The notes: generated by a model from the letters alone, not told the origin. A stretch of DNA of 35,806 bases from an uncultured Lachnospiraceae bacterium (GCA_910585995.1 CAJUGG010000059.1:1-35806), one strand, 5' to 3'; counted from the first letter of the stretch, positions 6,779-15,878 are shown. Made by a program: numbers and translations.

Positions 6779-7797
6779 CACTGGCACCTCACTCTCGGAT
6801 CGATCACCCCATATAAGATATCCACCACCGTATTGATGATCATATAATTCAGAGCGATCAGAAGCGCCACTCCAATAATCGACGGAAAATCAGCAGACAA
6901 CACCGATTCGTATGCAAACTGACCCACTCCCGGCCAGTTAAAGATCGTCTCCACCAGTACCATGCCGCCCAAGAGATTGCCAAGGCCTAACCCAATCACC
7001 GTCAGCACCGGGATCAATGCATTGCCAAGCGCATGACGGATAATCAGACCCGCCCGGCCAAGCCCTTTTGCCCTGGCAGTGCGGATATAATCCATAGACA
7101 TCACATCCAGAAGATTGGAACGGGTCGTCCTGGTGATCAGTCCCATAGTAAAAGCCGCAAGCACCATACCAGGCAGCAAGAGATGACTCAGTGCATCCAT
7201 CGCCTTGGGAAGATTTCCTTCCAGCAGACTGTCGATCACATACATCCCCGTCACCGTAGCAGGCGCCGAGAATGCCTTGCTAAGCCTCCCCGGCCCCGGC
7301 AGGATCTGCAGTTTATAATAGAAAAAATACAACACTAACAGCGCAAACCAAAAGCTTGGAATACTGACTCCCGTCACAGATATCGCACGCACGATCTGAT
7401 CTAAGATACTGTTTCTTTTAATCGCTGAGATCACGCCGAATAAAATTCCAAAGATCGCTGCAAGCACGATTGCAAACAGTGCCAGCTCTATGGTTGCCGG
7501 ATAGCAGCGCGCCAGTTCAGATAACACAGGCTTATTGGTACGGATCGAGGTGCCCAGATCAAACTGCAACAGATTTTTGATATACAGGACATACTGCACA
7601 AACACCGGCTGATCCAGGCCATATTTCGCTCTATATGCTGCCACCACCTCTGGATCATTCAGCGCCCGCTGGCTTAGATTGGCCACCGTCGGGTCTCCTG
7701 GTATCATCTTGGTCAGGATAAAGACCAAAGTAGCGACACCAAATAACATCACCACCAGGTAGACAAGCCGTTTTCCTATAAATTTTAACTGTTCCAT
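6778..7797 (-). CDS. dppB: Peptide ABC transporter permease, DppB/OppB type
   Basis: A 339-residue inner-membrane permease with the DppB N-terminal segment (RLVYLVVMLFGVATLVFIL), the PGDPT motif, six hydrophobic segments and the EAA loop (RTARAKGLGRAGLIIRHALGN), ending LYGVIDPRVRC as in the family. It forms the translocation pore with DppC. GAGAGGTG precedes the ATG. It is 31 bases downstream of dppA and translationally coupled to dppC by a one-base overlap. Confidence 0.95.
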   Translation of the reverse strand: MEQLKFIGKRLVYLVVMLFGVATLVFILTKMIPGDPTVANLSQRALNDPEVVAAYRAKYGLDQPVFVQYVLYIKNLLQFDLGTSIRTNKPVLSELARCYPATIELALFAIVLAAIFGILFGVISAIKRNSILDQIVRAISVTGVSIPSFWFALLVLYFFYYKLQILPGPGRLSKAFSAPATVTGMYVIDSLLEGNLPKAMDALSHLLLPGMVLAAFTMGLITRTTRSNLLDVMSMDYIRTARAKGLGRAGLIIRHALGNALIPVLTVIGLGLGNLLGGMVLVETIFNWPGVGQFAYESVLSADFPSIIGVALLIALNYMIINTVVDILYGVIDPRVRCQ

Positions 7798-7828
7798 AAG
7801 ACACCTCTCTCTAGCTTAGGCATTTGTA

Positions 7829-9478
7829 CTATTTGATATGAATTAATGTCAGATCCAGCGCATAAGGATCTGAGATCGCCACACCTTCCAGTCTGGTATT
7901 GTAGCCAATATGAGCCGGAGCCTGTGCAATCATAATAAATGGACCGTCCTCATACATCGCATCCTGGATCTTCTCCAGCACAGCAATCCTTTCGTCGTTG
8001 TCTGTCGCTGCCATAGTCTCCTCATACATCGCTGCCAGCTCCGGATTCATCTCCTCGGTCCAGCCTGCTCGCAGTCCTACCACAGCGCCCGGCAAAAACT
8101 CCAGTTGTACATTAGGATCATTGTAATCGGTTCCCCAGTACATCACGGTAAATCCAAGCGTTCCGTCACGGTACGCATCACCATAGCCTGCTGCCCAGGG
8201 CTGTGCCACAAGGTTTACATTGATATTGACCTGTGCCAGGTCATCTTTGATCTTTTGTGCAAGGTCTGTCAAAAGTATGCCTTCCATATCCAGATCCGTA
8301 ACGGTCAGATCTACATCAAATCCATCGGGATAGCCAGCTTCTGTCAAAAGTGCCTTTGCCTCCTCCAGATTGGTATAATCTGCTGCTCTCTCTCCTTTGC
8401 TGCCCATAAATCCATCCTGGATAATCGCATAAGGTGTCAGTGTTCCCTCTCCACAGATGATCTGAATCCCGCTGTAATCCAATGCCTTGCGGATCGCCTG
8501 CTGTACTTTGGGATCTGTCACCGGGCCACCATAGGTCTCATTCATATTCATCATCACAAAGCCCACCGTCTTGGTAGCTGCATTGATGATCTCCACATTT
8601 TCCACACTGGCAAGCTCTGCCATCGTATCGTCAGTCATATTCAGAGCCACATCAATATCTCCAGTGGACAAGGTCATCATCTGGGTGTTGGAATCCGGCT
8701 GAATCTTCACAATATATTTGTCCACATTGGTTGCCTCTCCCCAGTAATTGGGATTTTTCTCCAGGACCACTTCCTCATCCGGGATATAGCTGGTCATCAC
8801 ATACATACCAGATCCCGCACTCGTGGTATCCAGATAGGTCTGTGCCGTGTCGGCTGTCGCTGCATCCTCAGCATCGGTTCCGCCGTTTTCTTTGACCACT
8901 GCGCTGTCTAAGACTGCCAGAGAGCTGTAGGTCAGCTTGGACAAAATCGCACTGTCCGCCTGGGTCAGATGGAATACGATGGTGCTGTCATCCGGTGCTT
9001 CCATACTCTCGATCGTCTCTGCAATAAAAGCTGGATTTCCCTGCAGATTCTTACAGCGATTGACACTGAAGATCACATCTGCAGAAGTCATGGCATTGCC
9101 GCTGGCAAATGTAATCCCGTCTTTTAATTTGACCGTCAGTGTCAGACCATCCTCCGAAAATTCATACGTATCGGCAAGGCATGGCTGCGGAGCGCCGTCA
9201 TTGTCATAGAATTTAAACAGGTTCTCATAGCACGCATTGATCACTAACGGCGGATATTTCTCATAGCAATATCCTGGGTCTAACGTAGCAAAACCAGAAC
9301 CCATTGCCACAACCACCGTAGAAGACCCTGCTTCCCCTGTCTCTTCAGACACGTTGTCTCCCTCTTCAGTCTGTTCTGCTGACGGAGCATCCTGCCCGTC
9401 CGCTTGTCCGCCGCCACAGGCTGTACAGCCAAGCGCCATCACAACGCCCAGCAACAAAGCCAAACATTTCTTTTTCAT
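7829..9478 (-). CDS. dppA: Peptide ABC transporter substrate-binding lipoprotein
   Basis: A 549-residue solute-binding protein (SBP_bac_5 family). The N-terminus MKKKCLALLLGVVMALGCTA is a lipoprotein signal with Cys at the CTACGGG junction. An acidic linker rich in Glu, Asp and Gly follows. The binding-protein body includes DGLTLTVKLKDGITFASGNA, the classic family block near the N-terminus, and a long C-terminal lobe. It is anchored on the outer face and hands oligopeptides or a similar ligand to DppBC; the exact substrate cannot be read. ATG 9478 is preferred because AGGAGG lies 6 bases upstream and the signal peptide begins there. It sits in the middle of the operon, 100 bases after dppF, with a small GCCGGATCACCGGC palindrome in that gap. 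Confidence 0.95.
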   Translation of the reverse strand: MKKKCLALLLGVVMALGCTACGGGQADGQDAPSAEQTEEGDNVSEETGEAGSSTVVVAMGSGFATLDPGYCYEKYPPLVINACYENLFKFYDNDGAPQPCLADTYEFSEDGLTLTVKLKDGITFASGNAMTSADVIFSVNRCKNLQGNPAFIAETIESMEAPDDSTIVFHLTQADSAILSKLTYSSLAVLDSAVVKENGGTDAEDAATADTAQTYLDTTSAGSGMYVMTSYIPDEEVVLEKNPNYWGEATNVDKYIVKIQPDSNTQMMTLSTGDIDVALNMTDDTMAELASVENVEIINAATKTVGFVMMNMNETYGGPVTDPKVQQAIRKALDYSGIQIICGEGTLTPYAIIQDGFMGSKGERAADYTNLEEAKALLTEAGYPDGFDVDLTVTDLDMEGILLTDLAQKIKDDLAQVNINVNLVAQPWAAGYGDAYRDGTLGFTVMYWGTDYNDPNVQLEFLPGAVVGLRAGWTEEMNPELAAMYEETMAATDNDERIAVLEKIQDAMYEDGPFIMIAQAPAHIGYNTRLEGVAISDPYALDLTLIHIK

Positions 9479-9579
9479 AAGTAACCTCCTGATTGATAAA
9501 TGATTCACGATCCTGCCACAGCAGCCATCGCTTCTATATGAGACGCCGGTGATCCGGCATAATCTCCGATATGCTCTTA

Positions 9580-10542
9580 CTATGGTATGTCATACAGATG
9601 ACAGGCCACAAAATGTCCTGGTTCCACTTCCCGAAGTTTGGGGATGTCTCTTTGACATCTGTCACACGCCTTGGGACAGCGGGTATGAAACCGGCATCCC
9701 GATGGCGGGTCCGAGGGACTGGGAACTTCCCCTTCCAGATGAATCCTTTTTTGTCCTTTCTCTTCTCCCACCTGAGGAATTGCAGACAGAAGCGCTTCTG
9801 TATAAGGGTGATACCGTTTCTCATAAAGCTGATCATAGGCCGCGATCTCCACCATCTTGCCCAGATACATCACTCCCACCCGGTCACTGACATGATAGAC
9901 CACATTCAGGTTATGAGAGATAAAAAAGTACGTAAGCCCTAACTTTTGTTTTAATTCCTGCAAAAGATTCAGCACCTGCGCCTGGACAGATACATCCAGC
10001 GCCGATACCGCCTCATCGCAGATGATCAGCTCAGGCTCCAAAGCCAGCGCCCTGGCAATGCCAATCCTCTGCTTTTGTCCGCCTGAGAGTTCATGGGGAT
10101 AACGGCTCAGATGATACTCATCCAGCCCCACAAGCTGTAAAAGCTCCAGGATTCGTGCATCTACATCCATCTGTCCCAAAAGCCTGTGGATCTCAAAAGG
10201 CTCCATCAGGATCTCTTTGATCGTCCTGCGCGGATTGAGGCAGGCGGACGGGTCCTGAAAGATGATCTGCGCCTTTTTGCGCATCGCTTTCAGCTCTGCC
10301 CCTTTTAAACCTGCAATATCCGTTCCATCCAGATAAATATGTCCCTCCGTGGGCCTAAGAAGCCGGATCAGCGTCCATCCCAGGGTACTCTTTCCGCACC
10401 CGCTCTCTCCCACCACTCCGAAAGTCTCTCCTTTTACAATATGAAAGCTTACATCATCCACGGCCTTAACCGGCAAAGCCTTTTTATTCTTTCCTTTAAA
10501 ATAGACCTTCACATGATCTGCTTTCATCAGTATATCCGACAA
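9580..10542 (-). CDS. dppF: Peptide ABC transporter ATP-binding protein, DppF/OppF type
   Basis: A 320-residue cytoplasmic ATPase with Walker A GESGCGKST (about residues 43-51), ABC signature LSGGQKQR, Walker B ELIICDEAVSALD, a switch His (FFISHNL), and the oligopeptide-ABC C-terminal extension containing CRFHTRCPKACDRC. The start codon is TTG, supported by AAGGAGG spaced 8 bases upstream. It pairs with DppD to drive DppBC and follows dppD by 20 bases. Confidence 0.95.
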   Translation of the reverse strand: MSDILMKADHVKVYFKGKNKKALPVKAVDDVSFHIVKGETFGVVGESGCGKSTLGWTLIRLLRPTEGHIYLDGTDIAGLKGAELKAMRKKAQIIFQDPSACLNPRRTIKEILMEPFEIHRLLGQMDVDARILELLQLVGLDEYHLSRYPHELSGGQKQRIGIARALALEPELIICDEAVSALDVSVQAQVLNLLQELKQKLGLTYFFISHNLNVVYHVSDRVGVMYLGKMVEIAAYDQLYEKRYHPYTEALLSAIPQVGEEKGQKRIHLEGEVPSPSDPPSGCRFHTRCPKACDRCQRDIPKLREVEPGHFVACHLYDIP

Positions 10543-10562
10543 AGCGTGCTCCTCCTTCTCTC

Positions 10563-11543
10563 TTACACCTTCTCATATATCCAGCACCGCACACTGCGTT
10601 CTGGCGAGATCTGTCTCTCTGGCGGCGCCTCTTTTTTACACTGGTCAGTCGCATATGGACATCTCGGTGAAAAACTGCACCCTTCGACCCGTTCCGTGGG
10701 ATTTGGCACTGCTCCTTCTATCGTGTGCAAAGGTTCCCGCTCTCTTGTAATCCTTGGTATCGCATGCAAAAGTCCCTTCGTATAAGGATGCTTTGGATCT
10801 GAAAACAATTCTTTTGCCGGCGCCTGCTCTACGATATGCCCAGTATACATCACAATCACCGTATCACACAGCTCACTGACCACGCCGAGATCATGCGTAA
10901 TAAAGATAACTGAAGTCCCCAGGCTCTCATTCAACTCCCGGATCAGATCCAGGATCTGTGCCTGGATGGTCACATCCAGCGCTGTCGTAGGCTCGTCTGC
11001 GATCAAGATCTGCGGCTGACAAGCAAGCGCCATGGCAATCATCACTCTCTGGCGCATCCCGCCGGACATCTGGTGCGGATATTCATGTGCCCGCATTTCT
11101 GGATTGGCGATCCCCACAGAGCGCATCAGCTGCACCGCTTCTTCTAATGCCTCTTTCTTCGACATCCCCCGATGCAGCCTTAGAGACTCTGCGATCTGCT
11201 TGCCGCACTTGATAATCGGGTTCAGAGAAGTCATAGGCTCCTGAAAGATCATCGAGATCTCATTCCCTCTGATCTTCTGCATCTCCTTTTCAGAGGCTTT
11301 CACCAGATCCTGTCCTTTGTACAGGATCTCGCCGCCTGTCACTTTCCCCGGAGGATTGGGAATCAACTGAAGCATCCCAAGAGAAGACACGCTCTTACCA
11401 CTTCCGCTCTCTCCCACAATTCCCAGCTTTTCTCCTTTTCGCAATGTATAATTCAGATGATCCACTGCCTGAACGGTCCCCTCTACAGTCCGAAACTCCA
11501 CGCACAAATCCCTGATCTCCATTATTGTCTCCGCCTGGCTCAT
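10563..11543 (-). CDS. dppD: Peptide ABC transporter ATP-binding protein, DppD/OppD type
   Basis: A 326-residue ATPase with Walker A GESGSGKS, signature MSGGMRQR, Walker B ILIADEPTTALD, the His switch IFITHDLG, and the C-terminal peptide-transporter extension with CSFSPRCPYATDQC. It is the first gene of dppDFABC. ATG 11543 has only a moderate AGAAGAG site; an in-frame ATG at 11522 with GGCGGAG upstream is a real alternative and would remove seven residues. A promoter candidate lies about 125 bases upstream. Confidence 0.95.
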   Translation of the reverse strand: MSQAETIMEIRDLCVEFRTVEGTVQAVDHLNYTLRKGEKLGIVGESGSGKSVSSLGMLQLIPNPPGKVTGGEILYKGQDLVKASEKEMQKIRGNEISMIFQEPMTSLNPIIKCGKQIAESLRLHRGMSKKEALEEAVQLMRSVGIANPEMRAHEYPHQMSGGMRQRVMIAMALACQPQILIADEPTTALDVTIQAQILDLIRELNESLGTSVIFITHDLGVVSELCDTVIVMYTGHIVEQAPAKELFSDPKHPYTKGLLHAIPRITREREPLHTIEGAVPNPTERVEGCSFSPRCPYATDQCKKEAPPERQISPERSVRCWIYEKV

Positions 11544-11667
11544 GCTCTCTTCTAATCCTCTTTTCCCTCTGTAGTAAAAACCAACGCTCTGCGCTTTTTT
11601 GCTTTACCACGTCAAAGTATCAACACAGCACCTATGCAACTCTCTAGTGCTGTCCAACATGACTATT

Positions 11668-11696
11668 AACATACCACATTTTAAGGCAAAATTCAA
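11668..11696 (-). promoter_or_regulatory. Predicted promoter of dppDFABC
   Basis: Minus-strand TTGAAT, 17 bases, TATGTT, just past the terminator of the hydrolase gene. Box matches are modest (4/6 each), but no better pair is seen in the gap. Confidence 0.45.
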
Positions 11697-11716
11697 TAAA
11701 TATCTGCAAAATCTCC

Positions 11717-11792
11717 GAAAAACAACAGGCAGATACTGTGCATCTGCCGCAGACACCTCTGTATCTGACTAGACGCACAATATCCGCCTGTT
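11717..11792 (-). terminator. Terminator of the NlpC/P60 gene
   Basis: On the minus strand AACAGGCGGATATTGTGCGT pairs (with G-U pairs) with the segment ending AGTATCTGCCTGTT, a 22-bp stem with a nested smaller hairpin, followed by GTTTTTCGG. It starts 27 bases after the stop at 11819. Confidence 0.85.
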
Positions 11793-11818
11793 ATCCCTTC
11801 TATTGGTTTCTTTCCCCA

Positions 11819-12874
11819 TCAATCGTTGATAATTCTTCTAGCCCGCACTGGTGTCCGGTAATACATCCCAGATATGGTAATGCCTGTCCTTGGATTGCTT
11901 GCATGTACGACTTGTCCGCCGCCCACATAGATTGCCACATGATTAATCCCGGAACGATTGCCATAAAATACCAGATCTCCTGGTTTTAATTCTGACAGAC
12001 TCACTGCGCTTCCGCAGTTCCCCTGTGCTCTGGAAGAGTGCGGCAGACTATACCCATAATTCTTAAATACAGAAAGTACAAATCCAGAGCAGTCTGCACC
12101 CTTAGTCAGGCTTGTCCCGCCCCACACATAAGGCCGTCCAATATACTGCTTCGCAAAATCACTCAGTGCAATCCTCACATCCGATACGCCTGCTCCATAG
12201 CGGACTTCTGTAATCGTCAAAGCCTCGTCTAACTTTGCCCCCACTTCCACATATTCCTTAAAGAGATAGCCTTCCTCTCCGTCTAAGTCAATCTTTACCC
12301 ACTCATCCAGCTCTTCGAGCACGTCAAACCGCTGTCCGGAACCCACGATATCCAGCACCTCGCACTCTCTGTTTGGCTCAGTACGCACCTTCAGTCCATC
12401 CGTATTCACATCCGCAATGGGCTTTAACAGCGTAGATGCCTGTTCCAGTGCAGAGCCTCCGGTCAATACATACTCCGATTTGATGTAACCCTCTACTTTT
12501 CCGGACTTTACATGCAGCCACTCGCCTTCTTCTCCAAGGATATCACAGCCTGCATCCTTGCCGATCTTTCCTACGATCTTCCCGTCCATAGAAGCCGTCT
12601 CCCGGATATTCACTTTTCCTTCGGAGACGGTCACAATCCCCAGATTGTTGTATCCGTCCAGATGAAATGCTTCCAGCACCACATCATTCATAGCCACTTC
12701 TAAAACTTCCGTATCCTCCACTGCCTCCAGATCCGCTGAGATCCCGATCTGGGCGCTGCTCCCCAAAGCTCCTGACGCCTCCACGCTAATCCCTGGTACA
12801 TGGCAAGCCACCAAAGCACCCATAAAAAGAGCACCCACACTTCTTAGTAATATTCTATCTTCATACTTTATCAT
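11819..12874 (-). CDS. Secreted SH3-domain NlpC/P60 peptidoglycan hydrolase
   Basis: A 351-residue secreted protein. The N-terminal hydrophobic stretch (SVGALFMGALVACHVPGISV) looks like a signal peptide. Two bacterial SH3 domains follow (about residues 78-136, GKVNIRETASMDGKIVGKI; about 155-213, GLKVRTEPNRECEVLDIVGS). The C-terminal NlpC/P60 domain (about 235-351) shows the catalytic Cys in GADCSGFV, the His in INHVAIYVG and a polar third residue near VVHASN. It should cleave peptide cross-bridges of the cell wall, the SH3 units binding wall. AGGAGG precedes the ATG at 9 bases. It stands alone between two terminators. Confidence 0.93.
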   Translation of the reverse strand: MIKYEDRILLRSVGALFMGALVACHVPGISVEASGALGSSAQIGISADLEAVEDTEVLEVAMNDVVLEAFHLDGYNNLGIVTVSEGKVNIRETASMDGKIVGKIGKDAGCDILGEEGEWLHVKSGKVEGYIKSEYVLTGGSALEQASTLLKPIADVNTDGLKVRTEPNRECEVLDIVGSGQRFDVLEELDEWVKIDLDGEEGYLFKEYVEVGAKLDEALTITEVRYGAGVSDVRIALSDFAKQYIGRPYVWGGTSLTKGADCSGFVLSVFKNYGYSLPHSSRAQGNCGSAVSLSELKPGDLVFYGNRSGINHVAIYVGGGQVVHASNPRTGITISGMYYRTPVRARRIIND

Positions 12875-12910
12875 CGCTTTTTGCCTCCTAAATCTCTGTC
12901 GGAGCTATTG

Positions 12911-12937
12911 TCAAAAACAATACAAACCTATTGTCAT
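12911..12937 (-). other. Possible leader mini-ORF upstream of the hydrolase
   Basis: ATG with AGGAG eight bases upstream encodes MTIGLYCF then a stop, 37 bases before the hydrolase start. It could be a leader peptide or chance. The bases TGACAATAG occur twice here (inside and just after it), which might also be a binding site. Confidence 0.2.
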
Positions 12938-13003
12938 AAATAAACTCCTGTAAATATTACAGAATTGTTACATTTCAAATACAATTCTATAACATACAGG
13001 AGT
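12938..13003 (-). terminator. Terminator-like hairpin after csoR
   Basis: On the minus strand ACTCCTGTATGTTATAGAAT pairs with the segment ending TTACAGGAGT, about 22 pairs with small bulges and a loop of about 10 bases, followed by TTTATTTATG. The tract is weak, but the position 19 bases after the csoR stop suits the end of the copper operon. Confidence 0.6.
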
Positions 13004-13012
13004 CTTTGTCAA
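12984..13012 (-). promoter_or_regulatory. Predicted promoter of the NlpC/P60 gene
   Basis: Minus-strand TTGACA, 17 bases, TAGAAT (6/6 and 5/6). Its -10 lies inside the csoR terminator stem, so read-through and initiation here would exclude each other. Confidence 0.6.
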
Positions 13013-13021
13013 CGAAAGATT

Positions 13022-13285
13022 TTATTTCGTCAATTTGTCCACAACGGTCATCAATTCGTCTATCTTTTCGTCCCCTTTGCCCTCTAAGATCGCCTCTTTG
13101 ACACATCCTTTCATATGCGCCCGGATAATCTCATTGTTTACCTTGCGAAGAATCGCATCCGTCGCCATCACCTGCGCGGAGATATCCATACAGTACCGAT
13201 CCTCTTCCACCATACGCAGGATGCCGTCAATCTGTCCTCTTGCTGTCTTTAAAAGCCGCTCGATCTTTCTTCTATCCGCCTGCAT
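13022..13285 (-). CDS. csoR: CsoR-family copper-sensing repressor
   Basis: An 87-residue all-helical repressor. The metal-site triad of copper-type CsoR is present: Cys32 (RYCMDIS), His57 and Cys61 (AHMKGCVKE). In the family, Cu(I) binding releases the protein from a GC-rich palindrome upstream of copA, and just such a site is seen at 15879-15891. It is 10 bases downstream of copA with a poor ribosome site of its own (AGGT), suggesting coupling to copA translation. The operon therefore probably makes its own repressor under its control. Confidence 0.92.
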   Translation of the reverse strand: MQADRRKIERLLKTARGQIDGILRMVEEDRYCMDISAQVMATDAILRKVNNEIIRAHMKGCVKEAILEGKGDEKIDELMTVVDKLTK

Positions 13286-13295
13286 AATCGTCTAC

Positions 13296-13502
13296 CTATA
13301 CAATCTCCAGGACCTGATAGCCCTCGTCTTCCACGGTCTTTTTCAGCACCTCATCCGGCACTTCTTTGGTAAGCGTCACATAAGCTGCCTTATCTTCCAG
13401 ACTTACTGTTGCTTCCACACCATCTAGGGCATTGAGCACCTTATCCACTCTTCCTGTACAGTGATTGCACATCATACCGTCAATTTTCATCGTTTTTTTC
13501 AT
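13296..13502 (-). CDS. Possible internally initiated CopZ-like copper chaperone
   Basis: Inside the copA frame, AAGGAGG lies 8 bases before an in-frame ATG at 13502. Translation there would give a free 68-residue HMA domain starting MKKTMKIDGMMCNHCTGRVD, the size and motif (MxCxxC) of CopZ. The same codons are also read as the C-terminal domain of CopA. That both products are made is inference; the ribosome site is what the sequence shows. It may be a relic of an ancestral copA-copZ pair whose stop codon was lost. Confidence 0.45.
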   Translation of the reverse strand: MKKTMKIDGMMCNHCTGRVDKVLNALDGVEATVSLEDKAAYVTLTKEVPDEVLKKTVEDEGYQVLEIV

Positions 13503-15857
13503 GGTTTTTTCCTCCTTAAACTTTGCATTTTGATTTATCACCTCTGCACCTGTAGTCTCAGCCGCAGCAGATTTCTTTCTAAAAAAGGTAGGCCGAAAGC
13601 CTTTTAATCGAAGAGCATTGGATACCACAAAGACAGAGCTAAAACTCATAGCCGCACTGCCAAACATCGGATTTAACTGCCATCCCAGCCAGTGATAGAA
13701 CACCCCTGCTGCCAGCGGAATCCCCAAAGCATTGTAGAAAAATGCCCAAAATAGATTCTCCTTGATATTGCGGATCACTGCCCTGCTCAACTGAACAGCC
13801 GCCGCTGCATCTAAAAGATCACTCTTCATCAGCACAATATCCGCCGACTCAATCGCCACATCCGTCCCAGCCCCAATGGCGATCCCCACATCTGCCCTGG
13901 CAAGTGCCGGCGCATCATTGATGCCGTCTCCCACCATAGCCACTTTATGTCCTTCTTCCTGAAGCCTGCGTACTTCCTGCTCCTTATCCTGCGGCAGCAC
14001 CTCCGCCACGATCCGGGTGATCCCAAGCTGTCTCTGTATCGCTTTGGCTGTCTTCTCATGATCCCCTGTCAGCATCACCACCGAAAGCCCCATCTTTTCC
14101 AGTTCTTCAATCGCCTGCGCGCTGGTCTCTTTCACAGGATCTGCCACTGCAAGGATACCCATAAGTGCTCCATCCGCTGCAATATAGAGTGCTGTTTTTC
14201 CCTCATCTGCAAATTGTTCTGCCCGTTTTTCCATATCTCCTGTCAAGACCTTATGCTCCTGCATCATCTTGACATTCCCAGCCAGAACCCGGTGAGCGTC
14301 GACCATTCCCAGAACCCCCTGCCCCGGAATCGCCTGAAACTCTTTTGTCTTTTTCAGAGAAATCCCTCTCTCTTTGGCATGTTCCACAATCGCCTCAGCC
14401 AGAGGATGCTCCGAAGCCTGTTCCAGAGACGCTGCCAATAACAGAAACTCTTCCTCCTGTACGTCTGGTGCTGTCAAAAGATCCGTCACTGCCGGATGCC
14501 CTTTTGTAATCGTCCCCGTCTTATCCAAGACCACCGTATCCACCAGATGTGCCGTCTCCAGGCTCTCTCCGGACTTAATCAAGATCCCTTGCTCTGCACC
14601 TCTTCCCGTTCCCACCATAATAGCCGTAGGAGTCGCCAGGCCAAGCGCACACGGACAAGAGATCACCAATACCGCAATCCCTGACGCCAGAGCAAAACTA
14701 AAACTCTGACCCACCAAAAGCCACACCACAATCGTCACCACAGCAATCGACAGCACCACCGGCACAAAGATCCCGCTGACCTGATCCGCCAACTTAGCAA
14801 TCGGAGCTTTCGAGCCTCCCGCTTCCTCCACCAGACGGATAATCTGAGACAACGTCGTATCCTCTCCGATCCGGTCCGCCTGCATCTGAAAATACCCCGC
14901 CCGGTTCACCGTCGCCCCAGTCAGCCGGTCTCCCGCCTTCTTCTCCACCGGAATACTCTCCCCGGTGATAGCGGATTCATCCACCGTACCTGTCCCCTCT
15001 ATCAGAATACCATCTACCGGGATACTCTGTCCAGGCTTTACGATCACAATTTCGCCAATTCTCACTTCCTCCGACGGAATCTCCATCTCCTTGCCGTCCC
15101 GAAGCACCAGTGCCGTCTTAGGGGCCAGATCCATCAATTTTGTAATCGCATCCGAAGTCCGGCTCTTAGAACGGCTCTCCATATATTTACCAATCGTCAC
15201 CAGCGCCAAAATCATCGCTGCCGCCTCAAAATACAGATTCATCGCGCAGTCATGCGCCTGCATCAGATCTCCATATCCCATGGCATATCCCATGACAAAC
15301 AACTGACTCACACTATACACTGCCGCCGCCGTAGAACCCATCGCCACCAGCGTATCCATATTAGGCGCCCCATGCAGCAATGTCTTAAATCCATTTTCAA
15401 AATATTTCCGATTCAGATACATCACCGGCAGCGTCAAAAACAACTGTGTCAGCGCAAACACCATCACATGCTCATGTCCCAGCAAAATCCCCGGAAGCGG
15501 CCATCCCAGCATATGTCCCATAGACACATACATCAGCACCACCAAGAACCCAATCGACCAACCCAACCTCCTCTTCATAGCCCTGGCATCATCCGCCGCC
15601 CTCTTCTGAACCTCATTCACTTCCTTTGAAGTCTTAGAAGCCTCCTGCCCCTTCACTGAAGCCCCATACCCCGCTTCCACCACCGCATCAATAATCCCCT
15701 GCGCATCCAAAATCCCCTCCTGATACTCCACCACCATAGAATTTTGAAGAAGATTCACCTGCACCAAATCCACTCCCGGCACCTTAGAAACCGCCTTCTC
15801 CACATGCGCACTACACGCACTACAACTCATCCCCGTCACATCAAACTTCTGCTTCAT
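13296..15857 (-). CDS. copA: Copper-exporting P1B-type ATPase with N- and C-terminal HMA domains
   Basis: An 853-residue membrane pump exporting Cu(I). Domains in order are an N-terminal HMA with CSAC (residues 12-15), membrane helices, the actuator loop (DESAITGESIPVEK), the CPC ion site (401-403), the phosphorylation motif DKTGTITKG (Asp445), SEHPLAEAI, the hinge VGDGINDAPAL, and helices carrying YNALGIPLAAG and MSFSSVFVVSNALRL, the Cu(I)-pump signatures. An extra HMA with CNHC follows from residue 786. Most CopA proteins have HMAs only at the N-terminus. Start ATG with AAGAGGTG upstream. It is first in the copA-csoR operon, under a consensus promoter and CsoR-type operator. Its 5' third is markedly G/T-rich on the coding strand near repeat B. 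Confidence 0.97.
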   Translation of the reverse strand: MKQKFDVTGMSCSACSAHVEKAVSKVPGVDLVQVNLLQNSMVVEYQEGILDAQGIIDAVVEAGYGASVKGQEASKTSKEVNEVQKRAADDARAMKRRLGWSIGFLVVLMYVSMGHMLGWPLPGILLGHEHVMVFALTQLFLTLPVMYLNRKYFENGFKTLLHGAPNMDTLVAMGSTAAAVYSVSQLFVMGYAMGYGDLMQAHDCAMNLYFEAAAMILALVTIGKYMESRSKSRTSDAITKLMDLAPKTALVLRDGKEMEIPSEEVRIGEIVIVKPGQSIPVDGILIEGTGTVDESAITGESIPVEKKAGDRLTGATVNRAGYFQMQADRIGEDTTLSQIIRLVEEAGGSKAPIAKLADQVSGIFVPVVLSIAVVTIVVWLLVGQSFSFALASGIAVLVISCPCALGLATPTAIMVGTGRGAEQGILIKSGESLETAHLVDTVVLDKTGTITKGHPAVTDLLTAPDVQEEEFLLLAASLEQASEHPLAEAIVEHAKERGISLKKTKEFQAIPGQGVLGMVDAHRVLAGNVKMMQEHKVLTGDMEKRAEQFADEGKTALYIAADGALMGILAVADPVKETSAQAIEELEKMGLSVVMLTGDHEKTAKAIQRQLGITRIVAEVLPQDKEQEVRRLQEEGHKVAMVGDGINDAPALARADVGIAIGAGTDVAIESADIVLMKSDLLDAAAAVQLSRAVIRNIKENLFWAFFYNALGIPLAAGVFYHWLGWQLNPMFGSAAMSFSSVFVVSNALRLKGFRPTFFRKKSAAAETTGAEVINQNAKFKEEKTMKKTMKIDGMMCNHCTGRVDKVLNALDGVEATVSLEDKAAYVTLTKEVPDEVLKKTVEDEGYQVLEIV

Positions 15858-15878
15858 CTCAACACCTCTTTTCTAGTC

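Noticed and set aside
7910..8911. 333-codon open frame antisense to dppA
   Set aside because: Shadow frame of a well supported gene; Cys/His/Ile-rich composition with no recognisable domain.
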